Below are positions 1 through 10,668 of a DNA stretch of 64,000 nt, one piece after another (positions within the stretch are counted from its first letter, which is position 1; each line of letters begins with the position of its first letter). The translations under genes and the position numbers were made by a program. Below the pieces are notes generated by a model that was not told the origin of the DNA, did not search any database, and was given only the letters and a program-made list of their open reading frames with translations. Source of the stretch: Pestalotiopsis fici W106-1 (taxonomy: Eukaryota > Ascomycota > Sordariomycetes > Amphisphaeriales > Sporocadaceae); contig NW_006917093.1 of assembly GCF_000516985.1 (NCBI RefSeq), positions 3,038,001-3,102,000 on the forward strand. The letters run 5' to 3'.

Positions 1-1905
1 CCACTGGTCCGCCTGGAACAGACTTTCACGGGATATATGGCCAGCCTGCACGCACGAAAAGGGAACTTTATTGGCAGACAAATTATCAATCGAGGTGCCG
101 TCGATGAACTTGTGGTCAATGACCTGTATAACAAGCTCATTGAAAACCCCTTTGACATTGATCCAGCCTCCGACATTTCAGCTGATGTCATTTTCGTGGC
201 CTTCGAAAAGTTTGTCAAGATTGCTTGGCAAGAACAAATGGGTCCCATCATGTCGAGGAAGAACTTGGACGCGCTCCAGGAACGTGCCTCAAAGAGGGTG
301 CCTGGTGAATTCGCAGATTTTGTGCGTTTTCTCTTCGGAGATGTGGCTCCTCAGAACCGGCGCGCATTTACCGCCCTGATCAAACTCTTGGCCGATCTTC
401 TCGATGGATGTGCCAATGATGGCGACAGGGGTGCATTAACCTTGGGTTTTGCGGAACTTTTAATTGACGACGGCACTGCACACAATTACATCAACCTTCT
501 GGATCGGCTTGTACAGGATTGCGATCGCATATTCGACCAACCCACCTTTGACTTGGAAGCTTCGCTTAGCCAGGCAGGCGCTCTATACGACTCCTATACA
601 TCTGCTACCCGTGCCGGAAAATCACACACTGGATCGTTGACGTCGAACACATCTTCTCTTAGAAGGAAGTTGGGCTTTGACAACCTCTTGCGTCAGAACA
701 GCAAGAATGAGGATCGCCCATCCGTCTGGCGAACACTTAGCAAGCACGGCAGAAATAATTCTGTCACGGAAAGCTCCAGCTTATCCAAAGCTTCGAGATC
801 TGGAGATATGAGCCCTGGACCGAATAAGTTGAGACGTCCCGGCTCGCGAGATCGGCCCCCAATTGCTGGGGCTTTTGACGATACATGCTCGAGGCCCATC
901 AGTTCACATCGGTTAGAGACCATTGGAGAACCTGCAGAGGATGCTCCGCCCAGGACGCCCAGAAGGAAGCGTCGAAGTTCACTCTCTGACCTGAAGAGTC
1001 TTATGGCTGCTACCACTCTACAAGATGACGATGAGCCTTTGCAACCATTGTCTGCCATGAAAGAAAATTCCCAGAAGTTCAACCCGGGACCCAAACTTCC
1101 GACACCTACCAGGATACCAATGAGCCCGGCGAATAATGCCCGTCCAAATCGTCAACAGGAGAACGTGCTTGGCAGCCCATTTCAGACAGTACCAAGATTG
1201 TCCTCACCAGAGTCTCCTTTCAGAGCTCATAATAAGGGCTTGTCGACATCCAGCATCCCGACTCTTCAGTCGTTGAAACCACTCAAAAGCTCGTCGCCAT
1301 CAGTGGAATCCCCATCACGACCCCCCACGCGGCCTCCCTTGAGCCCTTCCAAAAGCTCAAGCGGCAGACTGCGCTTGCAATCTCCCCAGAAGCTCCGCGA
1401 GAGGCTGCAGTCCGAGAAACAGGCAGTAGAGGATGTAGATATGACGCTACAATCAGAGCTTTCGAGAATTTCAGCAGACATGGCCCGCTTCAACTCGTCA
1501 CTACCTCGATCCAGCACAGTGGATCTTCGCAAACTGTCATCGAGCGTTAGCGCTTTGGAATCGCGCATTCCTGTTCTCGTCCGTGAGATAACGGATAGAC
1601 AAGATGCGTTGCAGCGCGATATGGACAATACATTGAAAGCGACTGAGGCCAAGGTCAAGGAAATTGACCAGCTATACAAGGAGAGTACAGCCGAAAACGA
1701 GCTTCTCTACGAGAAATTCAACACGGAGCTAGTCAAGATTGTGCGTGCATTGAAGGGCAGAACGGGAGAAAAGGAAGAGATCATGACAAAGATGAAGGAA
1801 TCGTACGAAGAGACGGCCAGAGTCAAGAAGGAGAACGCTCGACTGAGGCGCGAGATGGCAAGTCTGAGAGCAATGGTGAAGGGAGCCACTACTGAAGCCG
1901 CCTAG
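1..1905 (+). CDS. RhoGAP-like domain protein, 3' part of gene (5' end outside window)
   Basis: The reading frame is open from base 1, so the gene begins upstream; 634 codons are visible and the first in-window ATG at 37 is probably internal. The first ~170 residues resemble the C-terminal half of a RhoGAP fold: a helix like FVRFLFGDVAP, then LIKLLADLL and a segment ending GFAELLID that matches the family's 'NLA...FAP.L' helix. The arginine finger would lie before the window and cannot be checked. Residues ~200-450 are low-complexity, rich in Ser, Pro and Arg, with many SP/TP sites. Residues ~460-620 are a long charged coiled coil. Role inferred: a GTPase-activating or scaffold protein for a Rho/Rac/Cdc42-type GTPase, probably phosphoregulated. 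No intron is needed in the visible part. The RhoGAP assignment is moderate; the coiled coil and frame are certain. Confidence 0.6.
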   Translation, partial: PLVRLEQTFTGYMASLHARKGNFIGRQIINRGAVDELVVNDLYNKLIENPFDIDPASDISADVIFVAFEKFVKIAWQEQMGPIMSRKNLDALQERASKRVPGEFADFVRFLFGDVAPQNRRAFTALIKLLADLLDGCANDGDRGALTLGFAELLIDDGTAHNYINLLDRLVQDCDRIFDQPTFDLEASLSQAGALYDSYTSATRAGKSHTGSLTSNTSSLRRKLGFDNLLRQNSKNEDRPSVWRTLSKHGRNNSVTESSSLSKASRSGDMSPGPNKLRRPGSRDRPPIAGAFDDTCSRPISSHRLETIGEPAEDAPPRTPRRKRRSSLSDLKSLMAATTLQDDDEPLQPLSAMKENSQKFNPGPKLPTPTRIPMSPANNARPNRQQENVLGSPFQTVPRLSSPESPFRAHNKGLSTSSIPTLQSLKPLKSSSPSVESPSRPPTRPPLSPSKSSSGRLRLQSPQKLRERLQSEKQAVEDVDMTLQSELSRISADMARFNSSLPRSSTVDLRKLSSSVSALESRIPVLVREITDRQDALQRDMDNTLKATEAKVKEIDQLYKESTAENELLYEKFNTELVKIVRALKGRTGEKEEIMTKMKESYEETARVKKENARLRREMASLRAMVKGATTEAA

Positions 1906-2998
1906 AAGGTCGGCTCGCTGCTTGCGAGAACCCTCAAAGGGTTGGCGTTTTGGTTGGTCTGGAAATTCCTGCGTGTCTATGATTGCTTTCGGACGGCGTT
2001 GGTGGGCAAAATAAGCGTTATATAATTATTTTGGAGTGCTTGCTGCTACTCTTTTGTTATTGCTACAACAGGACATTGGACATGCAGTTCGAATTTGGAA
2101 GATTCCCCCCAAATAGCAACGATATCCTACGAACTTGACTCGGAAAGAACCCCTTCTGTCTCTTCATGGCTGGTAGATTGCCAATCGAATGAAAAGAAAA
2201 TTATCAAAATTCAATCCTACCTCGAACTGTTTACGGTTCATGTTCACATATTCCAATATTCCCATGCACTCAAATAAGGTATAACGATGCAAGGTATTTC
2301 ATGGATTGATGAGCCATGAAAATCCTACCAGAGCAATTTGGTCAACGTGTTTTAGCTCGACTATCCCCTACAAGCATCAACAATCAAACCGACGACCAAT
2401 GTGAGAACGACCTATGCAGCCGCCCTTCCGACGCGAGCCATTAATCCGTCTGCTGGCAAGGTAGGAGGTAATGTAGCTTTGATCATTTCAAAACCTTCTC
2501 ACTCACCTAAGTCAGTCCCCGTCTCCACCATTCATCCTTTCTCCCCTCATCACTAGTGTATCGCTGACGTCTTTCTGACACAATGAGCAGTATATATATC
2601 GTCATCGATTATTTGTCTGCCCGCAAGAGAATGCAGTGAGAAGGGATTCATCCAATGTGTGGTCGTCTGTTTGCCTGATCGTTGTAGGTAGGATAGATAC
2701 TTGGCAAGTTGGCTCCAGTGATTAGTAAATGGACGGACAGTGGCTGCAAATATTAGCAACAACTAATCGCTTAGATTTAGACTTGAAAGAAGGGGTGGGG
2801 GGGATTTCTCTAGTTCATATCCAATTCCAAGTAGACATATATATAATCGACAAGGAGCTTCGTCAAGCACCTTAATGGCCTCTTCTTTATCCATTGCGCC
2901 ATCTGCGTCCAATCAAAACTTGCTCAAAGAATAATTCTGCTCAGTCGATTATCGAATCAAGACTCAAACCGAGACGCCCGTCTACTGCAAGCAAAACA
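1906..2998. other. Intergenic: RhoGAP-like 3' region and metallothionein promoter
   Basis: No supportable gene. The first few hundred bases should carry the 3' UTR of the upstream gene. The last part is the promoter and leader of the metallothionein gene, including a TATA-like run at 2836-2847. Short open frames here (for example 2095-2277) have no family resemblance. Confidence 0.6.
2836..2847 (+). promoter_or_regulatory. TATA-like element upstream of metallothionein
   Basis: The sequence catatatataat lies about 150 bp upstream of the metallothionein ATG at 2999. Strongly inducible small fungal genes often have a TATA box at such a distance. This is a position and composition call only; no metal-response element was recognised with confidence. 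Confidence 0.4.
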
Positions 2999-3159
2999 AT
3001 GGCATGCTCATGCAATACTTCTGGCACTTGTGCCTGTCAGTCGTCTGGTACCTGCCAGTGCGCTACTTCGTGCGGCTGCAGCAACTGCCCTGTACGTTGT
3101 CTCTCGGTATACTGCCTATATCACTCACAAATATACTAAATCTGTTCTAGAAGAAATAA
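2999..3159 (+). CDS. Copper-type metallothionein, 33 residues, two exons
   Basis: Exons 2999-3091 and 3151-3159. The 59-nt intron has a GTACGT donor, a TACTAAA-like branch site and a TAG acceptor. The product has 9 cysteines in 33 residues (positions 3, 5, 11, 13, 19, 21, 25, 27, 30), mostly as C-x-C pairs, and ends CSNCPKK. That tail resembles the CSNC-type end of Neurospora copper metallothionein. It should bind Cu(I), and perhaps Zn or Cd, as a cytosolic thiolate cluster for metal buffering. The ATG has a good context (caaaacaATGGC). Reading through the intron instead would append about 15 unrelated residues, so splicing is preferred. No aromatic residues are present, as expected for the family. 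The last exon encodes only two lysines and the stop. Confidence 0.85.
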
Positions 3160-3733
3160 GGAGGTGAAGTCAAGAAGGTTGCTACTGGGAATTATATGTG
3201 CTGTTGTAAACTTAGGCACATGTCACTCTGTATGTAGTTTCAATATGTACGCCTGCAACTAAGTTGGCAATCTTCCTACCTATGCTTTCCCCAAATAATC
3301 TACTCCGCTGTATCAAATTACGTCGCCATGGAAAAGGGTGAATACTGCCAATGTTCCCACTATATTAATCACTTAAACAAAAGACGTGCCAGGAAGCAGA
3401 TCTACCGCATCGTGTGTCATTACCTAATCTTGTTGAATGGGGGTTTCCTAGAAGAGAATCAGCTCTAATGGCCGGGGAACTATGACTTCTCTCCCCAAGA
3501 CTGTCCAAAGTTGGATACATGTCGTCATAATTTTTCTTGTTTTTTGTCATCTGAATGGCAAGCAGAGTGCCATATGTGTCTATCTACAGTGCTAGCCTCT
3601 CATGCCATCTCTCTTCTGTCTCATCGCTGAAAGAATATTCTATGTGCCACTGGAAGGATTTGTGATTGATCTCACAAATTGTAGTTCCTTTACTAGCAGA
3701 CTCTCTTACTGAAAAAGCTCGACCAAACTTGAT
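3160..3733. other. Intergenic between convergent genes
   Basis: This 574-bp gap separates the 3' ends of the metallothionein (+) and the karyopherin (-). It should contain both 3' UTRs. I see no gene or repeat in it. Confidence 0.6.
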
Positions 3734-6700
3734 TTACTGGGCCTGAGCGTGAGCCAAGGCTTGCAGCTTGGCCTTTTCATCATCTGAGAATCCACCATAC
3801 CATTCGCTGAAATTGGCAATATTTTCGTTGGCAGCCTTGACAAAGAACTCGGCTAGGTACTGTTGTGTTTCGTCGTCGCGGTTGCGCATGTTGTTTGACT
3901 CGAGGTAACCCATCAGGTCGCTTTTCGTGGCGCCCAAACTAAGGTCCACGGTATCGCCCTCGTCCTCCCAGCCGTCATCATCGTCGTCATCATCGACGAA
4001 CTGTGCGGCGGCAGCGGCGGCAGCAGTTGCGGCGCTCTGCATACCCGAGGCAGATGCAAGCTCATCCACCAGCACCTTGAGGATCTTGAGGGGAGCAGGG
4101 ATGATGGTAAACTGGTCCGGGTCTGAAAAAGTGTTAAACTGTGGTGCTTTGGGAGATGAAGAAGGATACTCAGACGTACTCTGCTTTGCCCGCGAGCGAG
4201 TCATTATCCTGTCGCTTGTAGGCATAATCATGTCGCCCTTGACCATGGTCTGAGCCAGTCTCGAATCATTAAGTGAATAGAGCTTCGAGAGCGCAATGAC
4301 ACTAGATATGTTAGCACTGTTGGTTTAAAAGGAGTGGGTGTAAGCTTACTTCTGTCGAATCTCATCGTAGCCAGAAAAGTTCACCGAGTTCTCCAGCCAC
4401 TTGCTGAACACAACTTGGAGTCCATTTTGGCCTTCAATCTGAATGGTTCCGAGGAACTCGACAACATCCTGTGCGCCAACGAGAGAAAGTCGTGCAAAGA
4501 CCAGAATCAACGATTGGATAAAAGGTGCAGCCTCTGCAGTTGCCAGTCGGTTTGCCACAGCTTGCAACAACTGAGGTAGGAATGGGCCCAAACGCTCATG
4601 ACCCGCCTTCTCGACCAACTCAGCGGCCAAACCACCGACCTCGGATGCGGCATTATCTTCAATAGAGGTACTGAGCAATCGGTCAATGATGCGCAAACAT
4701 ACTTCCAAGCCAGAACGTCCATTTTCATCCTGGTAGTTGAACATTTGTTCGTGGTCATGGGCCAAGAGATACTTGACAGACTCTGCGCCAGGTCGAAGGA
4801 TCTCTCCCTCGTTGCTCTCCGACAAAAGGCGGTTAAGTCTGGGCAGTGTCGTTGCTACAAACCCGGGAGGAAGAGGCTCCGTGCCATATTGAGTCAGGGC
4901 AGCCATCAATTCAGCGGCAAACTAGATCAATATTAGTCGCACTTCGAGACAAGCAGATTGTATAGGGAGATAAACATACAGTAACTAGCGGGTTGTCCGA
5001 TGTGACGTTAGCAACATCAAAAGCGCCCGTCAGAGAAGGGAGTACTTTGGCGCACAAGGCAGCGTAGGACGCAGGGTCAGCCATGTTCTGGACAATGTCC
5101 TCGAAAGCCTCGCAGATCATCATGGTCACCTGCCAGTTCGAAGCGCCATGCTTTGCAATGAGGAACAAAAGGTCCAATGCAGGGACATCAGGTGAAACGG
5201 CAATTCGGCGGTCAATGTTGATGGCTGCGCGGAGAGTCTCGGCCAGTGTAACCAAAAGATCATCAGCCTCCTCAATATCAGTCATGTCTTTGCTGGCGAT
5301 CCACTGCGAGACAGCATGCACGACGCTGGCCTGGGCTGGCTTCCGGATGGCGCCGCACCTGATAAATCCTTCGATGGCCTTGATGCAGGCTGCTTGGACA
5401 AGCTCGGACTCATCAGCAGTGATGGCATTCACAACCTGCTCGGCCAAGCCGGCAACGGCAGCATTGCTCTGAATCAAGACACCCGACACCAAATAGCCAC
5501 GGGCACGCAGTAGTGGCTCGTCCGGTCTGTTGATGGCATAGTTGACACATTCGAGATATGCTTGTGTGATCTCCATGGGGACTTCAGTATCAATGTCCAA
5601 GAAGTCTGCCATCATCATATTAAGCAAGTATAGCGCAGCCTCTTGTTTTCTCCAAGATGTCTCGGCTGTAAACAGTGTCTTAGTGTGCGCGAAGAGCCCT
5701 TCGAGTGCTCTTTGCTTCAGCCACTCGCCCAACTTGATCAAGATATCGCCGGAAGCAGTTCGAGGCGTGTAGTTTGCGCTGACTGACGTCTCTTCAGCCA
5801 GAAATAGACCGACGTCGATCTCCCAGAGCTCTTGCTCCTCGCGTGCAATCTGAGCGTAGGATGTAGCCAGCTTCATGAGATCCAAAACCCATTGCGTCTC
5901 ATGAACAGCGCCACTCTGGTCGATCTGGGCCTGTAGTTGTTTTTGCACGGGACCAGCCCTCAGACAGCCAGTCAAGAAGTCCAACTGCTCCAAAACAAGG
6001 AAGTCCAAAGTGTAGGGCAAACCGTCAGAGTCCTCGAGTCGGCCCTGAGCCTCATTTTCAATGTACATTCGTTCGTAGGCGGGCTCGAGAAGCGAGAGTT
6101 CTTGCCAAGCAGACTCGAAGAAGCCGGGCGTCTCTGGCAGCAGTAGTGCTGGGAATACGGCCTTGACCTTCATCAAGCACTTGACAACCTGCAGTTTGAG
6201 GGCAATGATGCCATTCCAACTCTCGGGTTGACCAGTGACCTGGCTGTCGATTTCTGGGAGAGGCGCTTTCATGACTTGGTGGAAGAAGGGGAACCAACCC
6301 TTGAGAGCTTCATCGGCAAAGCCCTTGACCTCCTTGGGGTGGTCGTCCTTGACTTGGTCCATGAGATCGAAGCAGCCCTTGAAGACTGAGATGGCCAGAG
6401 CTCTCAAGATGGGCTTTCGGTTCTCGTTGAGAGCTACATCATAGACGACCTTGACAATACTCTGCGCCATGCTGAAGAATTGCTCGTCGCTCAAACTCTC
6501 ATCGACCAGGTCACTCAAAACCCTGAGGGCGCCATGGAGTTGACCATCGGTTCCGGTCGGAATGACGTTGAGCAAAGTCGGGAGCAGACTTGGCCATTGT
6601 TCGGGGAAGTCGGCATTGGCAATCTTGCTCACGGCGAAACTGTCGTCAACACACAAGTCAGCTTATACTCGTTTGCTTGCGCATTCGACTGCTGGAATCC

Positions 6701-7120
6701 AGAATGGAGGTGCTGAGGTAGAGTCAAACAGTCCCACGAAAGCAGGGTCTGAGACATATGTGCGACCGCACTTTATTTTCCCACATACCTGGCGGCGGTT
6801 TTGATCTTTCGCTCCTCATCTGAACTGAGGGCAATCTCCAACACGACAGCTCGAACCTGCTCTTTCACCTGGTCGGAAATCGGTATCACTGGGCCCTCGT
6901 CGTTCTCTCCCGTCCAGTTGTGCTCAATGAACTGGCGCAGGGACGAAAGGGCGGATTGACGGATCTCGAGCGTCACTGATGCATGGCTGCCGATGTTTGC
7001 CAGCGATATGGGGAAAGCTGGGTTCGTTCGGGCATGCTTCAAGTCCAACTCGGCCTGCTTGCGAGGGCCCTCGGCGGCCGAATGCGTGTTGGCAAGGATC
7101 TGGACGAGTTGATCCTCCAT
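3734..7120 (-). CDS. KAP114: Importin-9 / Kap114-type karyopherin beta
   Basis: Exons, in transcript order: 7120-6789, 6639-4980, 4921-4350, 4301-3734, giving 1,043 residues. Human IPO9 and yeast Kap114 are about 1,000-1,040, so the gene is complete. The N-terminus (MEDQLVQILANTHSA...) is the usual importin-beta opening helix pair, followed by HEAT-repeat-like helices throughout. Near the C-terminus sits the acidic stretch DDDDDDDGWEDEGDTVDL, followed by SDLMGYL; this acidic loop next to an 'L.Y L' helix is typical of this subfamily. Family role: nuclear import of TBP, histones H2A-H2B and other basic cargo with Ran-GTP. Introns are 149, 58 and 48 nt with GTATGT, GTATGT and GTAAGC donors. Start chosen at 7120 because the conserved N-terminus begins there. 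Confidence 0.9.
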
Positions 7121-8335
7121 GTTGGGCCGATTTTGTTCTGCGCAGCTTCGTTGGAATGCGGATTGAAACTCTCTGTGAATCTCGTATGATGGACTGCGCA
7201 CCGTCGGCGGGCGACTCGAGGTGTGGATTGCTTTGTCGGATGCGGTGTACGTAGTAGTAGGTGGTGCAGGCCCACCTAAAACAACTAGGTTACTAGATGT
7301 ATGAACGAAGTTGGTGGATAGCAGGCAATAAAGTAATGCCAGGCTTGGAGTTTGTTGTGATTAATTGCGACCTGGCGGGTCGAGTCCAAGTACAAGGGAA
7401 CGAGTTTCCAAGGAAAGACCCGGGACTATAGAGACGGTGACAAGGTTCCTTCAAAAGAGGTGTTGATGTACCAAAGGATCTTTCTTGATGCCAAGGAAAA
7501 GGTCGAGGTGCGGGACGCGTTTGAGCGTTTGGGCCCCCGTCGATCCCGACTTTTTGGCAACTGCCGGACAAGCAGATACCCCAAGTGGGAAAAAAAAAAA
7601 GTGATATAGGCAGTGTATTCGTTTTGTTGGCATGCACAGAGGCGACGATGCCTACTACATTGGACAATTGGACTGAGATCACTTGAAATTCATAATCATG
7701 ACCACTATATTCTGTCTTCCAGGATCAGTAAAGATAGCATGAGCGGGTTGTCCCAGGAGGAAAAAGAAACCAATCGAGGACGAACTTAATTATTCGAAGT
7801 GCCTACAGAGTACACAAGCCCGTTGCTGCCTCGGTAGAGAGGTTTCACTATTTTAGCAGAGACCATCAGTATAACGGGGGCCATGGATTGATGTCTCAAT
7901 TACCTTGCAGCTCGTGTGTCGCGTCACCAATTACCCCTCTTACTACCCCTCTACGCGTCTGCCTCCCTCTAATTCTTTGGGGGCGCAATCCCCGTGCGCC
8001 CGGGCATTTTCGAGCTTCAGAAACAGCTAAACGGGGCCCCTAGAAAACAAAACCATTGATGGCTAAGAAACCCAGGCCGCCATGCATGTGATCTCATCGC
8101 AACGCTTGTCTTTTAGTGAAACGATGCAACATCAGTTAAAGCTGGAACTACTGCACCTTTGCCAGCAACCAGTTCGCATACTTTAGGTCGACCCACGAAA
8201 ACAGCCCATAGCGGTGAACTGTCCACTAATGGAGACCAAGCACACATGCATTTCTGTTGTCGCAGTATCTGGCTCTGTCTAGTGTATCTATAGTAGAGAG
8301 AGGTGCTGAACCGATTATACCAACCGGACTTCGCC
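7121..8335. other. Intergenic between divergent karyopherin and Rev7 genes
   Basis: A 1.2-kb divergent promoter region. It contains a short A run near 7590-7600 and no supportable ORF. Frames such as 7293-7682 (-) lack any family signature and use non-ATG starts or poor codons. Confidence 0.55.
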
Positions 8336-9207
8336 ATGCCATCGGAACTGCATCATGGCCCTCTCACACTCACCGTGACGCAGTCATCCCACCTCTTGCT
8401 CTCGTTTACGCATTTCCTGACTGTTGCCATTCACAATGTGCTGTTCTACCGGTCTCTATACCCACCCACAACCTTCCTCACCACCCGGGCCTACAACCTG
8501 GCAGTGCACCAGTCGCGCCACCCGGCCGTGTGCAACTGGATTCGCGATGCCGTCGACGCCATCCGTGCGCAGCTTGTGCTCGGCTCCGTCAGCCGCATTG
8601 CCATTGTGATCCACGCCCCAGACTCCACGGTACTCGAGCGGTGGATGATTGATGTGGCGCAATTCCCGGCCTTCAAGGGATACAAGGAACCCAGAGGTAA
8701 CCGCAGAGACGAGGAAGACGACGGTGTGGGGGCTCCGGAACGGGTCCCGATCCCGGGAGAGGACCGCGGCGGGGTCGACGCCGGGGCGCAGAGCAAGGCA
8801 CGACGGGTCAACTGGACCGATGTGGACGAGGCGTTCCGGGCTGCCGTCAGACGCATGGCGCTGGCTGGCGAGAAGATGTCGGCACTGCCAGAGGGCTGCA
8901 GCTTCACCGTCGCAGTAGAGCTTCGTGATGAGAGCGAGGCTCCGATCGGGGTAAGTGCACCACCATACTGACCTCGACAATATACGAGAATGCTAAAAAA
9001 GAAGAGCAGTACCCGCAATCTTGGATTCCATCTGAGCCTCATCTCCAGCCATCGTCCAAAGACAAACCTGTACCTGGTGGAGATATCGGCGGTGCCAAGA
9101 CCACACCCATAAGGTCAGTCGAGGTCGGGCCGTTATTCTTCGAGTGTTGGGTTGAAGAAGGGAAAACAAAGGGAGATTTACCCTCCTCAAGTACATCATC
9201 CGACTGA
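8336..9207 (+). CDS. REV7: Rev7 / Mad2B (MAD2L2) HORMA-domain protein
   Basis: Exons 8336-8950 and 9010-9207; 59-nt intron with GTAAGT donor and CAG acceptor; 270 residues. The N-terminal half is a HORMA domain: the helix FLTVAIHNVLFYRSLYPP, then YNLAVHQSRHP and the segment IAIVIH match Rev7-type proteins. The second exon adds VGPLFFECWVEE, which fits the C-terminal safety-belt strand. Family role: accessory subunit of translesion polymerase zeta with Rev3, and in shieldin-like or checkpoint complexes, acting in the nucleus. The region between ~125 and ~160 is a charged insertion (RRDEEDDG...) between HORMA segments. An upstream in-frame GTG at 8303 is not used; 8336 is the first ATG. Confidence 0.82.
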
Positions 9208-9540
9208 AGACCAAGCTACGCCACTCACAGGCTGCAAGCGAAAATAAAGTACTCCATGATTTTTCAATGAATGCATGAACTTTCCAGACATAAGTCGAAC
9301 TATAAAATTTGACAATGGAAACGAGTGAATACAGTCAATCAAGGTCATTTGCAAGGGTAGATATTGCTGGTGATGATACAATTGATTCATTAATTCATAA
9401 TCCGAGTGTAAACCCAATGACTCTTGGGTACCTCCCTTTTCCTTTTCGTGACTTTCATAACAATCTCATGTGCTTCTTTCTCAGCACCTTACTTGAATTC
9501 CCCTTAGTGTTCGTACAAGTTCCTAGAGCTTGGAACAACC
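9208..9540. other. Intergenic between convergent genes
   Basis: A 333-bp gap between the stop codons of the Rev7-like gene (+) and the PI31-like gene (-). It presumably holds both 3' UTRs. Nothing else is visible. Confidence 0.6.
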
Positions 9541-10668
9541 TTAGATGATGCCACCTCCGAATCCGCCGAATCCACCTCCGCTACCACCAAATGGGTTGTT
9601 GCCAGAGCCGGGGCCGCGACCACCCAATCGTGGATGTCCGCCCGGGCCGAGAGGATCATACCGCGCTCCAGGAGGTACTTGTGGGTCAAGCCCGGACGAT
9701 GCACCACCATCACCAAATAGATCGTCAAACGTCGGGTGCATACCTCGCGATCCTCCGGGTCGCGGTAGTCCGCCACCGCCGAGTGATGGTCGGAGGGGAT
9801 CGTGAGGACCTAGTCCCGGAGGATGAAGATCATCTGCTCCGAGATTCCCAAAGGGTGATATGCCTGGCGCCATCCCAGCACGAGGAGGGCGATGAATATC
9901 GTACGGATCCTCGAAGCCCGGAGGAGGGAAATCACCAGCCGGCACCGGGCGCCTTGGCGGGGGGTTCAGGGGGTCTTCGAAGCCGTAAGGGTTTGCTGGC
10001 TGCGGAAGAGGGTCGGGCATTTGTGGGTTTGGCCTGGGCCCACGACGGCCAGTCTCATCGGCATCTTGTATGGCGGCACGGTCGTCGGGCGATTCCTCAT
10101 AGCCCTCCTTTTGCAGTGAAGGCAGCAGCTTTTGAACAATCTGGACCTTGATCAAGTTGGCAAGGTCTGTGACGCGGCCGTCATTGATAAAGACTGCCAG
10201 CAGCTTCTCAGCCAAGTCGGATCGGTCCTCTTCAGAGTCGCTGGTCAAAGTAATACGGACGGGGAGAGATCCGTTTGAAACGTAGTCCTTGATAGTGACC
10301 TCGGCCCTTGCGATGCGGTCATCCTCGATTGCAACACCACGAATCTCTGCCTTGCCACCAATTCTGTCGACTTTGATAACAAACTTCAGTGCTGATTGCG
10401 AGTGCGCATAGACAAAAGAGCAAGTGTTGAAGGATGCGTTCCAGTTTTCCGGGAGGCGCGGGGCAAGCTCTCGGCATTTGGCTTCGATGGTCTTTTCCTC
10501 ATCGAAACCGAGTAGGCGAAAGCCGAGGGAGTCCATGCAGGCATGCGCAAAGAGGGCGAGAGCTTCGTGCGAGCTACTAAGGTCTGAATTTGTATCGCCT
10601 TTGGGGTGTGTGGGAAGAGCTTCAGCCATCCCCTTCAGGATGGCGGAAGAATGCAGAGGATTTGTCAT
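9541..10668 (-). CDS. PI31-type proteasome regulator
   Basis: Single exon, 375 residues. The N-terminal ~180 residues match the PI31/Fub1 N-terminal (FP) domain: LFAHACMDSLGFRLLGF, LPENWN, and FVYAHSQSALKFVIKVDR are in the expected order. The C-terminal half is proline- and glycine-rich, with the family motifs HPTFDDLFGD and ARYDPLGPGG. It ends in a Gly/Phe-rich tail GGGFGGFGGGII. Family role: binds and modulates the 20S proteasome core; yeast Fub1 is the fungal counterpart. The start is the first ATG of the frame at 10668; a longer GTG-started frame is ignored. The C-terminus is not an obvious HbYX motif, so how it docks on the proteasome is unclear. The Pro/Gly tail also produces long antisense open frames, which are shadows. 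Confidence 0.82.
   Translation of the reverse strand: MTNPLHSSAILKGMAEALPTHPKGDTNSDLSSSHEALALFAHACMDSLGFRLLGFDEEKTIEAKCRELAPRLPENWNASFNTCSFVYAHSQSALKFVIKVDRIGGKAEIRGVAIEDDRIARAEVTIKDYVSNGSLPVRITLTSDSEEDRSDLAEKLLAVFINDGRVTDLANLIKVQIVQKLLPSLQKEGYEESPDDRAAIQDADETGRRGPRPNPQMPDPLPQPANPYGFEDPLNPPPRRPVPAGDFPPPGFEDPYDIHRPPRAGMAPGISPFGNLGADDLHPPGLGPHDPLRPSLGGGGLPRPGGSRGMHPTFDDLFGDGGASSGLDPQVPPGARYDPLGPGGHPRLGGRGPGSGNNPFGGSGGGFGGFGGGII

Noticed and set aside
9591..10151. 186-codon + strand open frame over the PI31 gene
   Set aside because: Antisense to the Pro/Gly-rich tail; composition artefact.
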